64,000 nt of DNA. Origin: Arcobacter suis CECT 7833 (GTDB taxonomy: Bacteria; Campylobacterota; Campylobacteria; Campylobacterales; Arcobacteraceae). Positions within the stretch are counted from its first letter, which is position 1. Every line of letters starts with the position of its first letter. Shown here in pieces: positions 51,229 to 61,471 of the stretch. Location: NCBI RefSeq assembly GCF_003544815.1, contig NZ_CP032100.1:682001-746000 (forward strand), written 5' to 3'. The translations under genes and the position numbers were made by a program. A model generated the notes under the pieces. The model did not search any database. It had not been told where the DNA came from and saw only the letters and a list, made by a program, of their open reading frames with translations.

Positions 51229-52497
51229 ATGTTCAATCAAGGTTTAAGTCTAGACCAAGCCCCACCAATAAGTGTTCCTTTTAGGTTTTTTTTAAGTGTT
51301 CCAATTTTTGGAGTGCTTATCTCTTTTGTTCTTTTTTTTGCTCCTTTTTCTGAAATTTCAAATCAATATTCACACTTTGCAATAGGTTTAATTCATCTAT
51401 TTACATTAGGAATTTTATCTATGATAATTTTTGGTGCAATGCAACAAATGATGCCAGTTCTTGCTGGTGCAATCATAAAAAAGCCAAGATTATTTGCAAA
51501 TGTTGTTCATAGTTCTTTGGTTTTGGGAACTTTATTTTTGAGTTTTTCTTTTATCTTAGAGTTGAAAAATTTACTTTATTTTGGAGTTATATTTTTAGCT
51601 ATTGCATTTTTAACTTTTTTTATTATGAGTATAAAACTTTTGTTTAATGTGAAGTTTTTAACATCAACTGTAAAAGCTATGAGATTATTTTCTCTTGCTG
51701 GATTAATAACTCTATTTTTAGGTTTATATCTTGCCTTTTCCCATATAAATCTAAGTTTTGATGAAAACTACTATGTCATTGTGTTTTTACATATATTATT
51801 TGCTTCGTTTGGTTTTGCACTTTTACTTATAATGGGTGTTTCATTTCAAGTGATTCCTATGTTTTATGTGGCACTTGATTTTCCAAAGTTTGTTCAAAAT
51901 AAAACGCCTTTGATTTTATTTGTTTTACTTTTTGTATCAGCTGTTTTTTTATATTTTGATATAAATTTTTTGGTTTTAAAAATTGTATTTGTAACATTGA
52001 TTATAATTTTTTGTTTGTATGGTTTAAAATCATTAAACAATAGAAAAAGACCAGTGTTTGATGCAACTTTATGGTATTGGAAATTCTCTTTATCTTCTTT
52101 GATTCTTGCAATGATTATATGGTTATTTAATCTTTTTGAATCAAACTATATTTTAGCAATAGTGTTTGCTTTTGGATTTTTATATTCACTTTTACAAGGA
52201 ATGGTTTATAAAATAATTCCTTTTTTATCGTGGTTTCATCTAAGTTCAAAGGGTTATTTTAAACTGCCAACAATTCGAGAATTTATCGATGAAAAGTATA
52301 TTAAGATTCATTTTTTTGTACATTTGGTTTCAATAATATTTTTTATTCTAAGTTATTTTGAGAATAATCTTATTTATATATCTTCAACTTTGTTTTTGAT
52401 TTCAAATATTCTATTTTTTATAAATTGTCTAAATGCTGTCAAAAAATATATTGCCATATCAAAAACAGACCCAATGGATTTATCCGCGTTTAAATAA
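51229..52497 (+). CDS. Twelve-helix membrane protein resembling heme-copper oxidase subunit I
   Basis: A 422-residue inner-membrane protein with about 12 hydrophobic segments. Segments such as HFAIGLIHLFTLGILSMIIF, GAMQQMMPVLAG, FLHILFASFGFALLLIMGVS and PFLSWFHLS carry histidines placed as in NorB/CcoN-related proteins, but I cannot confirm a full set of heme and copper ligands. NnrS, a heme protein of nitric-oxide stress, is another possibility. Coupled to the hemerythrin gene, so it probably shares its FNR control. Confidence 0.6.
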   Translation: MFNQGLSLDQAPPISVPFRFFLSVPIFGVLISFVLFFAPFSEISNQYSHFAIGLIHLFTLGILSMIIFGAMQQMMPVLAGAIIKKPRLFANVVHSSLVLGTLFLSFSFILELKNLLYFGVIFLAIAFLTFFIMSIKLLFNVKFLTSTVKAMRLFSLAGLITLFLGLYLAFSHINLSFDENYYVIVFLHILFASFGFALLLIMGVSFQVIPMFYVALDFPKFVQNKTPLILFVLLFVSAVFLYFDINFLVLKIVFVTLIIIFCLYGLKSLNNRKRPVFDATLWYWKFSLSSLILAMIIWLFNLFESNYILAIVFAFGFLYSLLQGMVYKIIPFLSWFHLSSKGYFKLPTIREFIDEKYIKIHFFVHLVSIIFFILSYFENNLIYISSTLFLISNILFFINCLNAVKKYIAISKTDPMDLSAFK

Positions 52498-52510
52498 TAT
52501 CACTTGTGTT

Positions 52511-52541
52511 ATAATGTCGCCTTAATTTTAAGGTACATTAT
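52511..52541. promoter_or_regulatory. Palindrome over the argH promoter
   Basis: A 31-base near-palindrome: outer arms ATAATGT / ACATTAT and inner arms CCTTAA / TTAAGG. The outer left arm overlaps an extended -10 (TGTTATAAT ending at 52515), so the element covers the likely transcription start of argH. It could be an operator or a 5' leader hairpin. It does not look like a classical ArgR box. Confidence 0.5.
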
Positions 52542-52556
52542 AATTTAGGGAACCCA

Positions 52557-53945
52557 ATGGCAAATCAAAGCAATCAAATTTTAAAAAACACAAACGCACA
52601 AATATTAGATGAATTTAACGCTTCAATAATGTTTGATAAAGAACTTTATGCACAAGATATAAAAGGTTCAATCGCTCACTCACAAATGTTAGCAGAACAA
52701 GGAATTTTAACAACTGAAGAGCAAAAAGCAATCGAACTTGGACTTTTACAAGTAAAAAATGAAATCGAAAGTGGAGAGTTCAAATTCTCTTTAGCCTATG
52801 AAGATATTCACATGGCAGTTGAAACAAGACTTACTGAAATCATTGGAGAACCAGGAAAAAGACTTCATACCGCAAGAAGTAGAAATGACCAAGTTGCAAC
52901 TGATTTTAGATTATATGTTCAAGATAAATCAAAAAGCATAAAAGAACAATTAAAAGAGTTAGTAAATACTTTTGTAGATGTGGCAACACTACATACAACT
53001 ACATTAATCCCTGGAATGACTCACTTACAACATGCACAACCTCTTAATTTTGGTTATCATTTATTAGCTTATGCAAATATGTTTAAAAGAGATTTTGAAA
53101 GATTTGAAAGTTCTTATGAAAGAAATAATTACTGTCCATTAGGAAGTGCAGCACTTGCTGGAACTCCACACAATATAAATAGAGAGTCAACATCTCAAAA
53201 ATTAGGATTTATAGCTCCAACATCTCATGCTATGGATACAGTTTCAGATAGAGATTTTGCGTTAGAGATTTTATTTAACATAAGTACAGCAATGATGCAT
53301 ATAAGCAGAATCTCTGAAGAGCTTATTTTATGGTCATCGTATGAATTCCAATTTGTAAGAATGAGTGATGAATATGCAACTACAAGCTCAATTATGCCTC
53401 AAAAGAAAAACCCAGATGTTCCTGAACTTTTAAGAGGAAAAACTGGACGAGTTTATGGAAATCTTATTTCGCTTCTAACCGTTATGAAAGGTTTACCACT
53501 TGCCTACAATAAAGATACTCAAGAAGATAAAGAAGGAGTTTTTGATTCAGTAAAAACTATGGAAATCTCTATTTCTATTTTAAATGAAGTAATAAAAACT
53601 ATGATTGTAAATGTAGATAAAATGCAAAATGCTTGTAAAATTGGGCATTTAAGTGCAACAGATTTCGCTGATTATTTAGTACAAAAACAAAATATGCCAT
53701 TTAGAACAGCTTATTATTTAACAAAAGATGTTGTTGCAAAGGCAAATAGTTTAAATAAAGATATTAGTGAATTAAACATCGATGAAATTAGAGCCTCAAA
53801 TGAAGAGTTAAAAGATATTAATGAAGAGATTTTAATGTTTTTAGATTTAAGAAACTCTATGAATGCTAGAACTTCATTAGGTGGAACAGCAACAAGCCAA
53901 ACAATTAGTCAAATAGAAGTTTTTAAAGATTGGTTAAAAAAGTAG
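52557..53945 (+). CDS. argH: Argininosuccinate lyase
   Basis: Last step of arginine synthesis, releasing fumarate. The 462-residue protein shows [29 protein letters not shown]-like ([12 protein letters not shown]), and the fumarase/ASL signature [11 protein letters not shown]. Normal length. Likely transcribed alone from the promoter under the palindrome. Confidence 0.97.
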   Translation: MANQSNQILKNTNAQILDEFNASIMFDKELYAQDIKGSIAHSQMLAEQGILTTEEQKAIELGLLQVKNEIESGEFKFSLAYEDIHMAVETRLTEIIGEPGKRLHTARSRNDQVATDFRLYVQDKSKSIKEQLKELVNTFVDVATLHTTTLIPGMTHLQHAQPLNFGYHLLAYANMFKRDFERFESSYERNNYCPLGSAALAGTPHNINRESTSQKLGFIAPTSHAMDTVSDRDFALEILFNISTAMMHISRISEELILWSSYEFQFVRMSDEYATTSSIMPQKKNPDVPELLRGKTGRVYGNLISLLTVMKGLPLAYNKDTQEDKEGVFDSVKTMEISISILNEVIKTMIVNVDKMQNACKIGHLSATDFADYLVQKQNMPFRTAYYLTKDVVAKANSLNKDISELNIDEIRASNEELKDINEEILMFLDLRNSMNARTSLGGTATSQTISQIEVFKDWLKK

Positions 53946-53953
53946 TTTAAAAG

Positions 53954-53986
53954 AATAAGATGAGAAAAATCTCATCTTATTAAAAA
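53954..53986. terminator. Hairpin between argH and cheV
   Basis: Perfect 12-base stem AATAAGATGAGA / TCTCATCTTATT with an AAAA loop. The minus strand has the better T-rich tail, so it probably ends cheV; it is a weaker terminator for argH. Confidence 0.7.
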
Positions 53987-53989
53987 AGT

Positions 53990-54898
53990 TTATTTTAGTA
54001 AGAATTTTTTTGTCAATTTAAATAGATTTGAAATATCAGTTTTCCCTACAAACCCATCAACACCAACTTGACTCATTTTTCCTCTTACAGCATCAGTTGT
54101 CATTGAAGAGTTTACTATAACTGGAATATGTGCTAAGTTTTTATTATTTTTTATAAATGAAGCAACTTGATAACCATCAGTTCCTGGCATTTCAATATCA
54201 GTAATTACCATACCAATTTTATCAGGATTTAATTCTTCTAATCTTTTTATTAAAAGTGTCCCATTTGCATAAATTTCAAAATCAAGACCTGCTTCTTCAA
54301 AAAATTTACTTAGAACTTCTCTTGCAACTCCTGAATCTTCAGCTGCTAGAATAATTTTATCAGAGTGAAGTTTTTCTTCTACATATTTTTTAACTTCATC
54401 TGAACCATCATCTGTCCAGTGAATATCTCTTAATAATTGCTCAGCATTAAATACAGTACAAAGTTCATCTTTATTATTTACTTTTACATAAGTTGTGTAT
54501 GTTATTTTTGAATTTGTTTCTTCTGTATGTCTTAATTCTTGTGTAGTTTTTTCAACAATATCAAGCATATCTTTTACGAGAAAACCTATTTTTTTATGAT
54601 TGAATTCGCAAAATATAATTAATTTATAATCTTTAACTTCTAAAGCTGGAAGTCCAAGCCAAGCGTCAAGATTTATTAAAGTTACGGGTTCACCCCTAAT
54701 TGTTGCAATTCCTGCTATTACATTTGTATCTTTTGGTGTATCATTAATTGCAACTTCTTCAGTAATTATAAAAGCTTTAACTTTTGCTATATTGATTGCG
54801 TAAATATTACTGTGACCTGTGTAAAATACAGCTAATTGTTGAACATTTCTAAGATGTCCTTGAGTCATTTGTTCAACACTACCACTAATACCGCTCAT
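53990..54898 (-). CDS. cheV: Chemotaxis coupling protein CheV
   Basis: A 302-residue protein with a CheW-like domain (about 15-165) and a receiver domain (about 180-302) whose phosphorylation site is D234 (VITDIEMPG), with acidic pair E187-D188 and lysine in VGKTD. CheV links chemoreceptors to CheA and is typical of Campylobacterota. Monocistronic by its surroundings. Confidence 0.93.
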   Translation of the reverse strand: MSGISGSVEQMTQGHLRNVQQLAVFYTGHSNIYAINIAKVKAFIITEEVAINDTPKDTNVIAGIATIRGEPVTLINLDAWLGLPALEVKDYKLIIFCEFNHKKIGFLVKDMLDIVEKTTQELRHTEETNSKITYTTYVKVNNKDELCTVFNAEQLLRDIHWTDDGSDEVKKYVEEKLHSDKIILAAEDSGVAREVLSKFFEEAGLDFEIYANGTLLIKRLEELNPDKIGMVITDIEMPGTDGYQVASFIKNNKNLAHIPVIVNSSMTTDAVRGKMSQVGVDGFVGKTDISNLFKLTKKFLLK

Positions 54899-54961
54899 GA
54901 GAATCCTTTTTTAAGTATAAGTCATTTATTATATAGATTTTAAACTTTAAGTAACTTTAAG

Positions 54962-55612
54962 TTATTTTTGCAGTTTATTCACCAATTTTTGAATAGTTAC
55001 CGATGCCATCATTAATCCAAATGAACCAGTTACTCCTTCAAAACTACCTTTTTCTAAACACATTGGAAGTTCAGATGAAAAAATTACTTTAAATTTTTTC
55101 TTAAATCCTTGTGCTTTTAATTCTGTTCTAATTTTTTTAATAAAAGGGTCATTGTATGTATCCCAAATAGATATATATTCTATTTTTGATGGGTCTATTC
55201 TTTTTGCTCCACCACTTGTACTAATTATTTTTGTAAAATGTTTTTTTATTAGATGAACTTTTGGTTTTACATCATCAATTGCATCTAAAATATAATCATA
55301 AGATGAAAAATCAAAATTATCAATCCATTCAGGTGTAATTTTCACATGAATAGGCGTAACTTCAGGATATTTTTCCTTTAACGCTTCAACTTTTATTCGT
55401 CCAATATTTCCAAAACTTCCCATTTGTCTATTTAAATTTGATTCTTCATAAGTATCAAAATCAACTATTGTAATATTTGTAATTCCAGTATTATAAAGGG
55501 CATCCAAAGCAAAACTTCCAACACCACCAACTCCCAAAAGTATTAGTTTAACATCTTTAAATTTTTCAAAAATATCAACACCGAATAGCTTTTTAGTTCT
55601 GTCATATTTCAT
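54962..55612 (-). CDS. ThiF/MoeB-family protein, TcdA-like
   Basis: A 216-residue E1-like adenylating enzyme with the nucleotide loop GVGGVGSFALDAL, acidic DFDTYEESNLNRQ and DAIDDVKPKV. The length and the ending MCLEKGSFEGVTGSFGLMMAS fit TcdA (CsdL), which forms cyclic t6A in tRNA. ThiF or HesA are alternatives. No zinc cysteines are visible. Confidence 0.82.
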   Translation of the reverse strand: MKYDRTKKLFGVDIFEKFKDVKLILLGVGGVGSFALDALYNTGITNITIVDFDTYEESNLNRQMGSFGNIGRIKVEALKEKYPEVTPIHVKITPEWIDNFDFSSYDYILDAIDDVKPKVHLIKKHFTKIISTSGGAKRIDPSKIEYISIWDTYNDPFIKKIRTELKAQGFKKKFKVIFSSELPMCLEKGSFEGVTGSFGLMMASVTIQKLVNKLQK

Positions 55613-55674
55613 CTAAACTTCTCTTTTACTTGTTTTTTGGTATTATATCATAAATTAATTTATTGGAGATGTTG

Positions 55675-56163
55675 ATGGATAAAGAACCAATGACGCTAGC
55701 TGGATACAACAAAATTACAGGAGATTTGGACTTTTTGAAAAAAACAGAAAGACCAGAAACTGTGATTGCATTAGAAGAAGCTAGACAATTAGGAGATTTA
55801 AAAGAAAATGCGGAGTATCACTCTGCAAAAGATAAATTAAAACTAATTGATATTCAAATAGCTGAATTAAATGCTGTAATATCAAAAGCTGTGATAATTG
55901 ATCCTTCAACTCTTCCTCATAACAAAGTAAGTTTTGGCTCAACTGTTAATTTAGTTGATTCAAATACAGATGAAGAATTTACTTATATGATAGTTGGTGG
56001 AGTTGAGTCAAATGCAGAAAAAGGAATGATTTCATTTAATTCACCCTTAGCAAAACAACTTATGGGAAAAGAAGAGGGAGATGAAGTAAAAGCTACACTT
56101 CCAGGTGGTGTTAAAACTTTTGAGGTTTTAGGTGTATGTTATAAGGAAATAATTTTACAATGA
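55675..56163 (+). CDS. greA: Transcription elongation factor GreA
   Basis: Rescues backtracked RNA polymerase by stimulating transcript cleavage. From the chosen ATG at 55675 (GGAG six bases upstream) the protein is 162 residues, the family length; a TTG 12 bases earlier lies in the binding site. N-terminal coiled coil with ARQLGDLKENAEYHSAKDK, C-terminal FKBP-like domain. Overlaps argC by four bases (ATGA). Confidence 0.95.
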   Translation: MDKEPMTLAGYNKITGDLDFLKKTERPETVIALEEARQLGDLKENAEYHSAKDKLKLIDIQIAELNAVISKAVIIDPSTLPHNKVSFGSTVNLVDSNTDEEFTYMIVGGVESNAEKGMISFNSPLAKQLMGKEEGDEVKATLPGGVKTFEVLGVCYKEIILQ

Positions 56164-57164
56164 ATGTAGCGATTATTGGTGCTAGTGGTTATACTGGATT
56201 AGAATTAATCAAGATTTTAATTAATCATCCAAAATTTAACATCTCTTATATTGCAAATTCAAGTGGTGAGATGAATGTTCAAGATTTACATCCTTGTTTA
56301 AAAAATGTAATAAACATTGATGTTGATTTAGCAAATGCTTTAGAAGTTTCAAAAGTTGCAGATTTGGCATTTTTAGCACTTCCACATAAAACTTCTATGG
56401 CTTTTGCAAAAGAGCTTTTAGAGCTTGGAGTAAAAGTTGTAGATTTAAGTGCTGATTATAGACTTGAACTTGAAACTTATGAAAAACATTATTGTGAACA
56501 TACCGATAAAGAGCATATAAATGATGCTGTTTATGGATTACCTGAATATTTTAGAGATGAAATTAAAAATGCAAAATTAATTGCAAATCCAGGTTGTTAT
56601 CCAACAGCTTCATTATTAGCACTTTTACCTTTTATTGACCATATTGATACAAATGCTCCAATTTTTATAGATGCAAAATCAGGTGTTAGTGGAGCTGGAA
56701 AAAATCCTAGTGAAACAACACATTATTGTCAAATAAATGATAATGTTCACGCTTACAATCCATTTAAACACAGACATATGCCAGAGATTCACGAAAAAGT
56801 TAGAATTCTAAAAGGTAAAGATGTATCAATCAATTTTGTACCTCATTTATTGCCTTTGACAAGAGGAATGTTAGTATCGGTTTTTGCAACACTAAAAGAT
56901 GATATTGATGTAAATGAAGTTCTAAATAATGCATATAAAGATTGTGAGTTTATAAGAATTAGAGAAAAACCAGTTGATGTAAAATCAGTTGCTGGAACAA
57001 ATTTTTGTGATTTATTTACAGCAAAAAATGGTAAAGCTTTATTTGTTAGTTCGGCAATAGATAATCTTTTACGAGGAGCTTCTTCTCAAGCTGTTGTAAA
57101 CGCAAATATCCTTTGTGGATATGAAGAATATGAAGGAATACCAAAAATAGCCTATGTACCTTAG
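56160..57164 (+). CDS. argC: N-acetyl-gamma-glutamyl-phosphate reductase
   Basis: Third step of arginine synthesis. The 334-residue protein begins MNVAIIGASGYTGLELIKIL, has the catalytic cysteine in NPGCYPTASLL, and the conserved HRHMPEI segment. It is placed between greA and a phosphoesterase gene with overlaps on both sides, so the whole run is one operon. Confidence 0.96.
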   Translation: MNVAIIGASGYTGLELIKILINHPKFNISYIANSSGEMNVQDLHPCLKNVINIDVDLANALEVSKVADLAFLALPHKTSMAFAKELLELGVKVVDLSADYRLELETYEKHYCEHTDKEHINDAVYGLPEYFRDEIKNAKLIANPGCYPTASLLALLPFIDHIDTNAPIFIDAKSGVSGAGKNPSETTHYCQINDNVHAYNPFKHRHMPEIHEKVRILKGKDVSINFVPHLLPLTRGMLVSVFATLKDDIDVNEVLNNAYKDCEFIRIREKPVDVKSVAGTNFCDLFTAKNGKALFVSSAIDNLLRGASSQAVVNANILCGYEEYEGIPKIAYVP

Positions 57165-57852
57165 TATAAAACAAAATTCTATTTTTGTAGCTGACTCACA
57201 TTTTAATGAAAAAAATAGAGAATTATTAACCTTTTTAGAAAAAATTGAAAGTAAAGAAATAATTACTTCTCAACTTTTTTTAATGGGTGATATGATAGAT
57301 TTTATTTCAGGTGAAAGTAGATATTTTGTACAACAAAATAGTGTTGTAATAAATCTTTTAAATAAATTATCTAAAAGCATAGAGATTATTTATTTAGAAG
57401 GAAATCACGATTATAATCTAAAAATTCTTTTTCCAAATATTAATGTCATAAAAAGAGAAAATCAACCATTATTTGCAAAATTTGGACAAAAAACAGTTTC
57501 TATTTCCCATGGAGATAATTTTATAAATTGGAAATATGATTTGTATTGTAAGTTTATAAGAAATGATATCTTCTTAAGATTTATGAATTTTATAGATGTA
57601 AATTTCTTTATTTCTAAAAAAATAGAAAATGCTTTATTAAATAAAAATATCTGTCATATAATCAATAATTTTGAGCATATTGTAAAAAAAAGATTAAATA
57701 ATTATTCTAGTGATATTGTAATTGAGGGACATTATCATCAAGGAAATAGATATTTTTTTGATAATAAAGAATATATAAATATTCCATCATTATGTTGTCA
57801 AAAACAATATATAAAAATTATTGAATCAAAATTCCAAGGAGAAAGTATATGA
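57154..57852 (+). CDS. LpxH-like metallophosphoesterase
   Basis: A 232-residue calcineurin-like phosphoesterase with metal motifs DSHF, GDMIDF, EGNHDYN, SHGDNF and GHYHQGN. These fit UDP-2,3-diacylglucosamine hydrolases (lipid A synthesis), though it may be one of several paralogues with another substrate. It overlaps argC by 11 bases and the next gene by four. Confidence 0.82.
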   Translation: MYLSIKQNSIFVADSHFNEKNRELLTFLEKIESKEIITSQLFLMGDMIDFISGESRYFVQQNSVVINLLNKLSKSIEIIYLEGNHDYNLKILFPNINVIKRENQPLFAKFGQKTVSISHGDNFINWKYDLYCKFIRNDIFLRFMNFIDVNFFISKKIENALLNKNICHIINNFEHIVKKRLNNYSSDIVIEGHYHQGNRYFFDNKEYINIPSLCCQKQYIKIIESKFQGESI

Positions 57853-58370
57853 ATATGGTTTTTTTAATCATAGGAATAGTTGTTTTATTAATAGTAATTA
57901 TTTTAATTCTACTACAATTAAATAGTGGGAAAAATAAAAAGAATGTTAAAAAAGCTAATTATTCAAAAATGAGAATGGATGATTTAATTGTTCCAAAAAA
58001 AATAGAAGAGATGAATTCATACTCTTTGTTTCAATCTTGTAAGATAATTACTGATTCTTATATAGCTTTAAATTATATGAATAAACCTGCAAGTTCTTTA
58101 GATAAAATTGAATGGCATTCATGGCAAGTATCAATTTTAATTCAATTTTCAAAAGTTGATAAAGATTTGATTCCTCCTTATGATATAACATTATTTAACA
58201 AAATGATTTTGAGTTTAAGTAGCGAAGTTATAGAACGAGAGATGCAAAAGATTTTTAGAAAATATGTTAATCATGTAAATATAGAAAAAAATAGAGATGA
58301 ATTAAGCAAAGAGATAATTTGGACAGCAAGAGAAGTTTCTCTTATTTTATATAGTATTTTGAAAAAATAA
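57849..58370 (+). CDS. Membrane-anchored hypothetical protein of the uvrB operon
   Basis: A 173-residue protein with an N-terminal membrane helix (about 4-24), a lysine-rich linker (GKNKKNVKKANYSK) and a helical cytoplasmic domain. Family not recognised. Its start overlaps the phosphoesterase stop and it precedes uvrB by 12 bases, so it is co-transcribed with repair genes; no functional inference beyond that. Confidence 0.7.
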   Translation: MNMVFLIIGIVVLLIVIILILLQLNSGKNKKNVKKANYSKMRMDDLIVPKKIEEMNSYSLFQSCKIITDSYIALNYMNKPASSLDKIEWHSWQVSILIQFSKVDKDLIPPYDITLFNKMILSLSSEVIEREMQKIFRKYVNHVNIEKNRDELSKEIIWTAREVSLILYSILKK

Positions 58371-58382
58371 AAAGGATACATT

Positions 58383-60356
58383 ATCGCAAAGTTTGAAGTT
58401 GTAAGTGATTACGAACCAGCAGGAGATCAACCAGTTGCCATAAAAGCTTTAAGTGATTCTATCAATGCTGGAAACCAATATAATACTCTTTTAGGAGTTA
58501 CAGGTTCTGGAAAAACTTATACAATTGCAAAAGTGATTGAGGCAACTCAAAAACCAACTCTTATTATGACTCACAATAAAACTTTGGCTGCTCAGTTGTA
58601 TTCAGAGTTTAAACAATTTTTCCCAAATAATCATGTGGAATATTTCATCTCTTATTACGATTATTATCAGCCTGAAGCTTATATTCCAAGAAGCGATTTA
58701 TTTATTGAAAAAGATTCTTCAATAAATGAAGAGTTAGAAAGATTAAGACTTAGTGCCACAGCTTCACTTTTATCTTTTGATGATGTTATTGTAATTGCTT
58801 CAGTTTCTGCAAACTATGGTTTAGGAAATCCAGAAGAGTACAAAGCAATGGTTCAAAGGGTTGAAGTTGGATTTGAATATTCTCAAAAACAGTTTTTATT
58901 AAAACTTGTGGAAATGGGTTATAAAAGAAATGATAAGTTTTTTGATAGGTCAGATTTTAGAGTAAATGGAGATGTAATTGATATTTTCCCAGCTTATTTT
59001 GAAGATGAATTTATACGAGTTGAGTTTTTTGGTGATGAGGTTGAATCAATCTCTAAACATGAATATATTACAAATAGTAAAACAAAATCTTTGGATGAGG
59101 TAATTATCTACTCAGTTAATCCTTTTGTTGTTTCAAATGAAAAACTAGCAACCGCTGTAAAACAAATTGAAGAAGAGTTAGATGAAAGACTTGAATATTT
59201 TCAAAGTGCAAATAAACTTGTTGAGTATCAAAGACTAAAACAAAGAGTTGAATTTGATTTAGAGATGATTGAGGGAACTGGAATGTGTAAGGGAATTGAA
59301 AATTATGCCAGACACTTAACTGGTCAAAAACCAGAAGAGACACCTTATTCTTTATTAAACTATTTTCAACAAATGGATAGAGATTTTTTACTTGTAGTTG
59401 ATGAATCACATGTTTCACTTTCTCAATTTAGAGGAATGCATGCAGCTGATAGAAGTAGAAAAGAGGTTTTAGTTGATTATGGATTTAGACTTCCAAGTGC
59501 TTTGGATAATAGACCTTTAAAATTTGATGAGTTTATTAAAAAAGCTCCTAATTATGTATTTGTAAGTGCAACTCCAAATGAACTAGAACTTAATCTAAGT
59601 TCCGTTGTAGCTGAACAAATTATCAGACCAACTGGACTTCTTGACCCAATTATTGATGTGGTTGATAGTGAATTCCAAGTTGAAAAACTTCACGATGAAA
59701 TCAAAAAAGTTGTGGCAAAAAATGAAAGAGTTTTAGTAACAGTTTTAACGAAAAAAATGGCAGAAGAATTAGCAAGTTATTATGCAGATTTGGGAATGAA
59801 AGTAAAATATATGCATAGTGAAATCGATGCAATTGAAAGAAATCAAATCATTCGAGAATTACGTCTAGGAACTTTTGATGTACTTATTGGAATCAATCTT
59901 CTAAGAGAAGGTTTGGATATTCCTGAAACTTCTTTGGTAGCTATTTTAGATGCAGATAAAGAAGGATTTTTAAGAAGTAAAACTTCACTTATTCAAACAA
60001 TTGGACGAGCAGCAAGAAATGAAAGAGGAAGAGTTATTTTATATGCAAAAAGAATAACAGGCTCAATGCAGTTTGCAATAGATGAAACAAATAGAAGAAG
60101 AAAAATCCAAGAAGACCACAATACTCTGCATGGAATTACTCCTGTATCAACAAAAAGAAGATTGGACCAAAATTTAAAACTTGAAGAGTACGATGATGTT
60201 GCATGGAAAAAAGAGAAACTAGAAAAAATGCCAGCATCAGAAAGAAAGAAAATTCTTATTGAATTAAATAGACAAATGAAAAAAGCAGCAAGTGATTTGA
60301 ATTTTGAAGAAGCTATTAGACTAAGAGACGAAATTGCTAAGGTTAAAGAGATATAA
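58383..60356 (+). CDS. uvrB: Excinuclease ABC subunit B, apparently with a non-ATG start
   Basis: UvrB is the damage-verifying helicase of nucleotide excision repair. The frame includes Walker A (GVTGSGKT), [12 protein letters not shown], the beta-hairpin region, [21 protein letters not shown] and a C-terminal UvrC-binding coil ([19 protein letters not shown]). No ATG, GTG or TTG precedes the conserved opening [16 protein letters not shown]: after an in-frame TAA come AAA GGA TAC ATT ATC GCA. I place the start at ATC (58383), six bases after AAAGGA, giving 657 residues; ATT at 58380 is the alternative. The GTG at 58533 would remove the ATP-binding loop and is rejected. Confidence 0.93.
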   Translation: MAKFEVVSDYEPAGDQPVAIKALSDSINAGNQYNTLLGVTGSGKTYTIAKVIEATQKPTLIMTHNKTLAAQLYSEFKQFFPNNHVEYFISYYDYYQPEAYIPRSDLFIEKDSSINEELERLRLSATASLLSFDDVIVIASVSANYGLGNPEEYKAMVQRVEVGFEYSQKQFLLKLVEMGYKRNDKFFDRSDFRVNGDVIDIFPAYFEDEFIRVEFFGDEVESISKHEYITNSKTKSLDEVIIYSVNPFVVSNEKLATAVKQIEEELDERLEYFQSANKLVEYQRLKQRVEFDLEMIEGTGMCKGIENYARHLTGQKPEETPYSLLNYFQQMDRDFLLVVDESHVSLSQFRGMHAADRSRKEVLVDYGFRLPSALDNRPLKFDEFIKKAPNYVFVSATPNELELNLSSVVAEQIIRPTGLLDPIIDVVDSEFQVEKLHDEIKKVVAKNERVLVTVLTKKMAEELASYYADLGMKVKYMHSEIDAIERNQIIRELRLGTFDVLIGINLLREGLDIPETSLVAILDADKEGFLRSKTSLIQTIGRAARNERGRVILYAKRITGSMQFAIDETNRRRKIQEDHNTLHGITPVSTKRRLDQNLKLEEYDDVAWKKEKLEKMPASERKKILIELNRQMKKAASDLNFEEAIRLRDEIAKVKEI

Positions 60357-60359
60357 GAA

Positions 60360-61007
60360 ATGAAAAAAGCAACAAAAGCAGATATAGAAATAATAAAACA
60401 AGCTTTCATAGAAAAGTACAGTGATGCGGTTACTGAGTTAAATTATAAAAATGATTATGAGTTATTAATTGCCATTATTTTAAGTGCTCAATGTACAGAT
60501 AAGAGAGTAAATATAATAACTCCTGCTCTTTTTGAAAAATATCCAAGTGTAAAAGAACTAGCTGTGGCTGAACTTGAAGATGTAAAAGCTTTGTTAAATT
60601 CTTGTTCATTTTTTAATAATAAATCAAAAAATATTATCAAAATGGCTCAAAGTGTTTTGATGGATTACGATGGGCAAATTCCCCATGACCAAAAACAGCT
60701 TATGAAACTAGCAGGTGTTGGAAACAAAACTGCAAATGTTTTTATGATTGAGTTTGAAGGTGCAAATCTTATGGCTGTTGATACACATGTTTTTAGAGTT
60801 TCTCACAGACTGGGACTTAGTGATGGAAAAACTGTTGATATAACTGAAGCTGATTTGGTTAAAAAACTAAAAGGGCATGATTTACATATTTTTCATCAAG
60901 CAATGGTTTTATTTGGAAGATATATTTGTAAAGCTGTGAAACCTGAGTGCGATGAGTGTTTGTTTCCACAGGTTTGTAAAACTAAAAGCTCTTTTAAACC
61001 TGCGTAA
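60360..61007 (+). CDS. nth: Endonuclease III
   Basis: DNA glycosylase/AP lyase for oxidised pyrimidines. The 215-residue protein has the helix-hairpin-helix LAGVGNKTAN with catalytic K123, aspartate D141 (VDTHVFRV), and a 4Fe-4S cluster from C190, C197, C200 and C206. Begins three bases after uvrB, so two DNA-repair genes end this operon. Confidence 0.96.
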   Translation: MKKATKADIEIIKQAFIEKYSDAVTELNYKNDYELLIAIILSAQCTDKRVNIITPALFEKYPSVKELAVAELEDVKALLNSCSFFNNKSKNIIKMAQSVLMDYDGQIPHDQKQLMKLAGVGNKTANVFMIEFEGANLMAVDTHVFRVSHRLGLSDGKTVDITEADLVKKLKGHDLHIFHQAMVLFGRYICKAVKPECDECLFPQVCKTKSSFKPA

Positions 61008-61024
61008 TATTTCCAAAAGAAGAG

Positions 61025-61435
61025 TTATTTTTCTATGCACTCTTCTTTTAAATCATTAAAATTCTTAAAAATAAAATTATTTTCTATTTTATTTATTTCA
61101 ACATTATTCATACTACACAAAAATTCTTTATTTTCTTTTTTAACAAGATAAGTAAACTTATATATAAATTTATCTTTTGAACTTACAACTTTATTATTTA
61201 AAAGTTCAGCTGTTAATCCATCTATTATTAAATTTTTTTCTTTTGTATATTTCTCTTTAAAAAGATTTGGGAAAAATTCTTCTTGATTTTTTTCATACGA
61301 TATCATAGCAATAGAAGATATTATGATAATTAGTAAAAGGATTATGAATTCTTTTTTTTCAAATTGATTATTTACTTTATATAGTATTAGTGTAGCAACA
61401 ATAATCAAAACAGCAATAACAATAATAATTTGCAT
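61025..61435 (-). CDS. Two-helix membrane protein, unknown
   Basis: A 136-residue protein with membrane helices at about 3-19 and 29-46 and a periplasmic-type C-terminal region of ~85 residues containing two cysteines (EFLCSMNN, LKEECIEK). No family recognised. It converges on nth and stands divergent from glpD. Confidence 0.6.
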   Translation of the reverse strand: MQIIIVIAVLIIVATLILYKVNNQFEKKEFIILLLIIIISSIAMISYEKNQEEFFPNLFKEKYTKEKNLIIDGLTAELLNNKVVSSKDKFIYKFTYLVKKENKEFLCSMNNVEINKIENNFIFKNFNDLKEECIEK

Positions 61436-61471
61436 TTTATTCCTTTTTTTTTATTTTTATTATATCCTAGC

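Noticed and set aside
58533-60356. uvrB starting at the GTG at 58533 (607 residues)
   Set aside because: This start removes the Walker A loop and about 50 conserved N-terminal residues that are encoded in the same open frame upstream.
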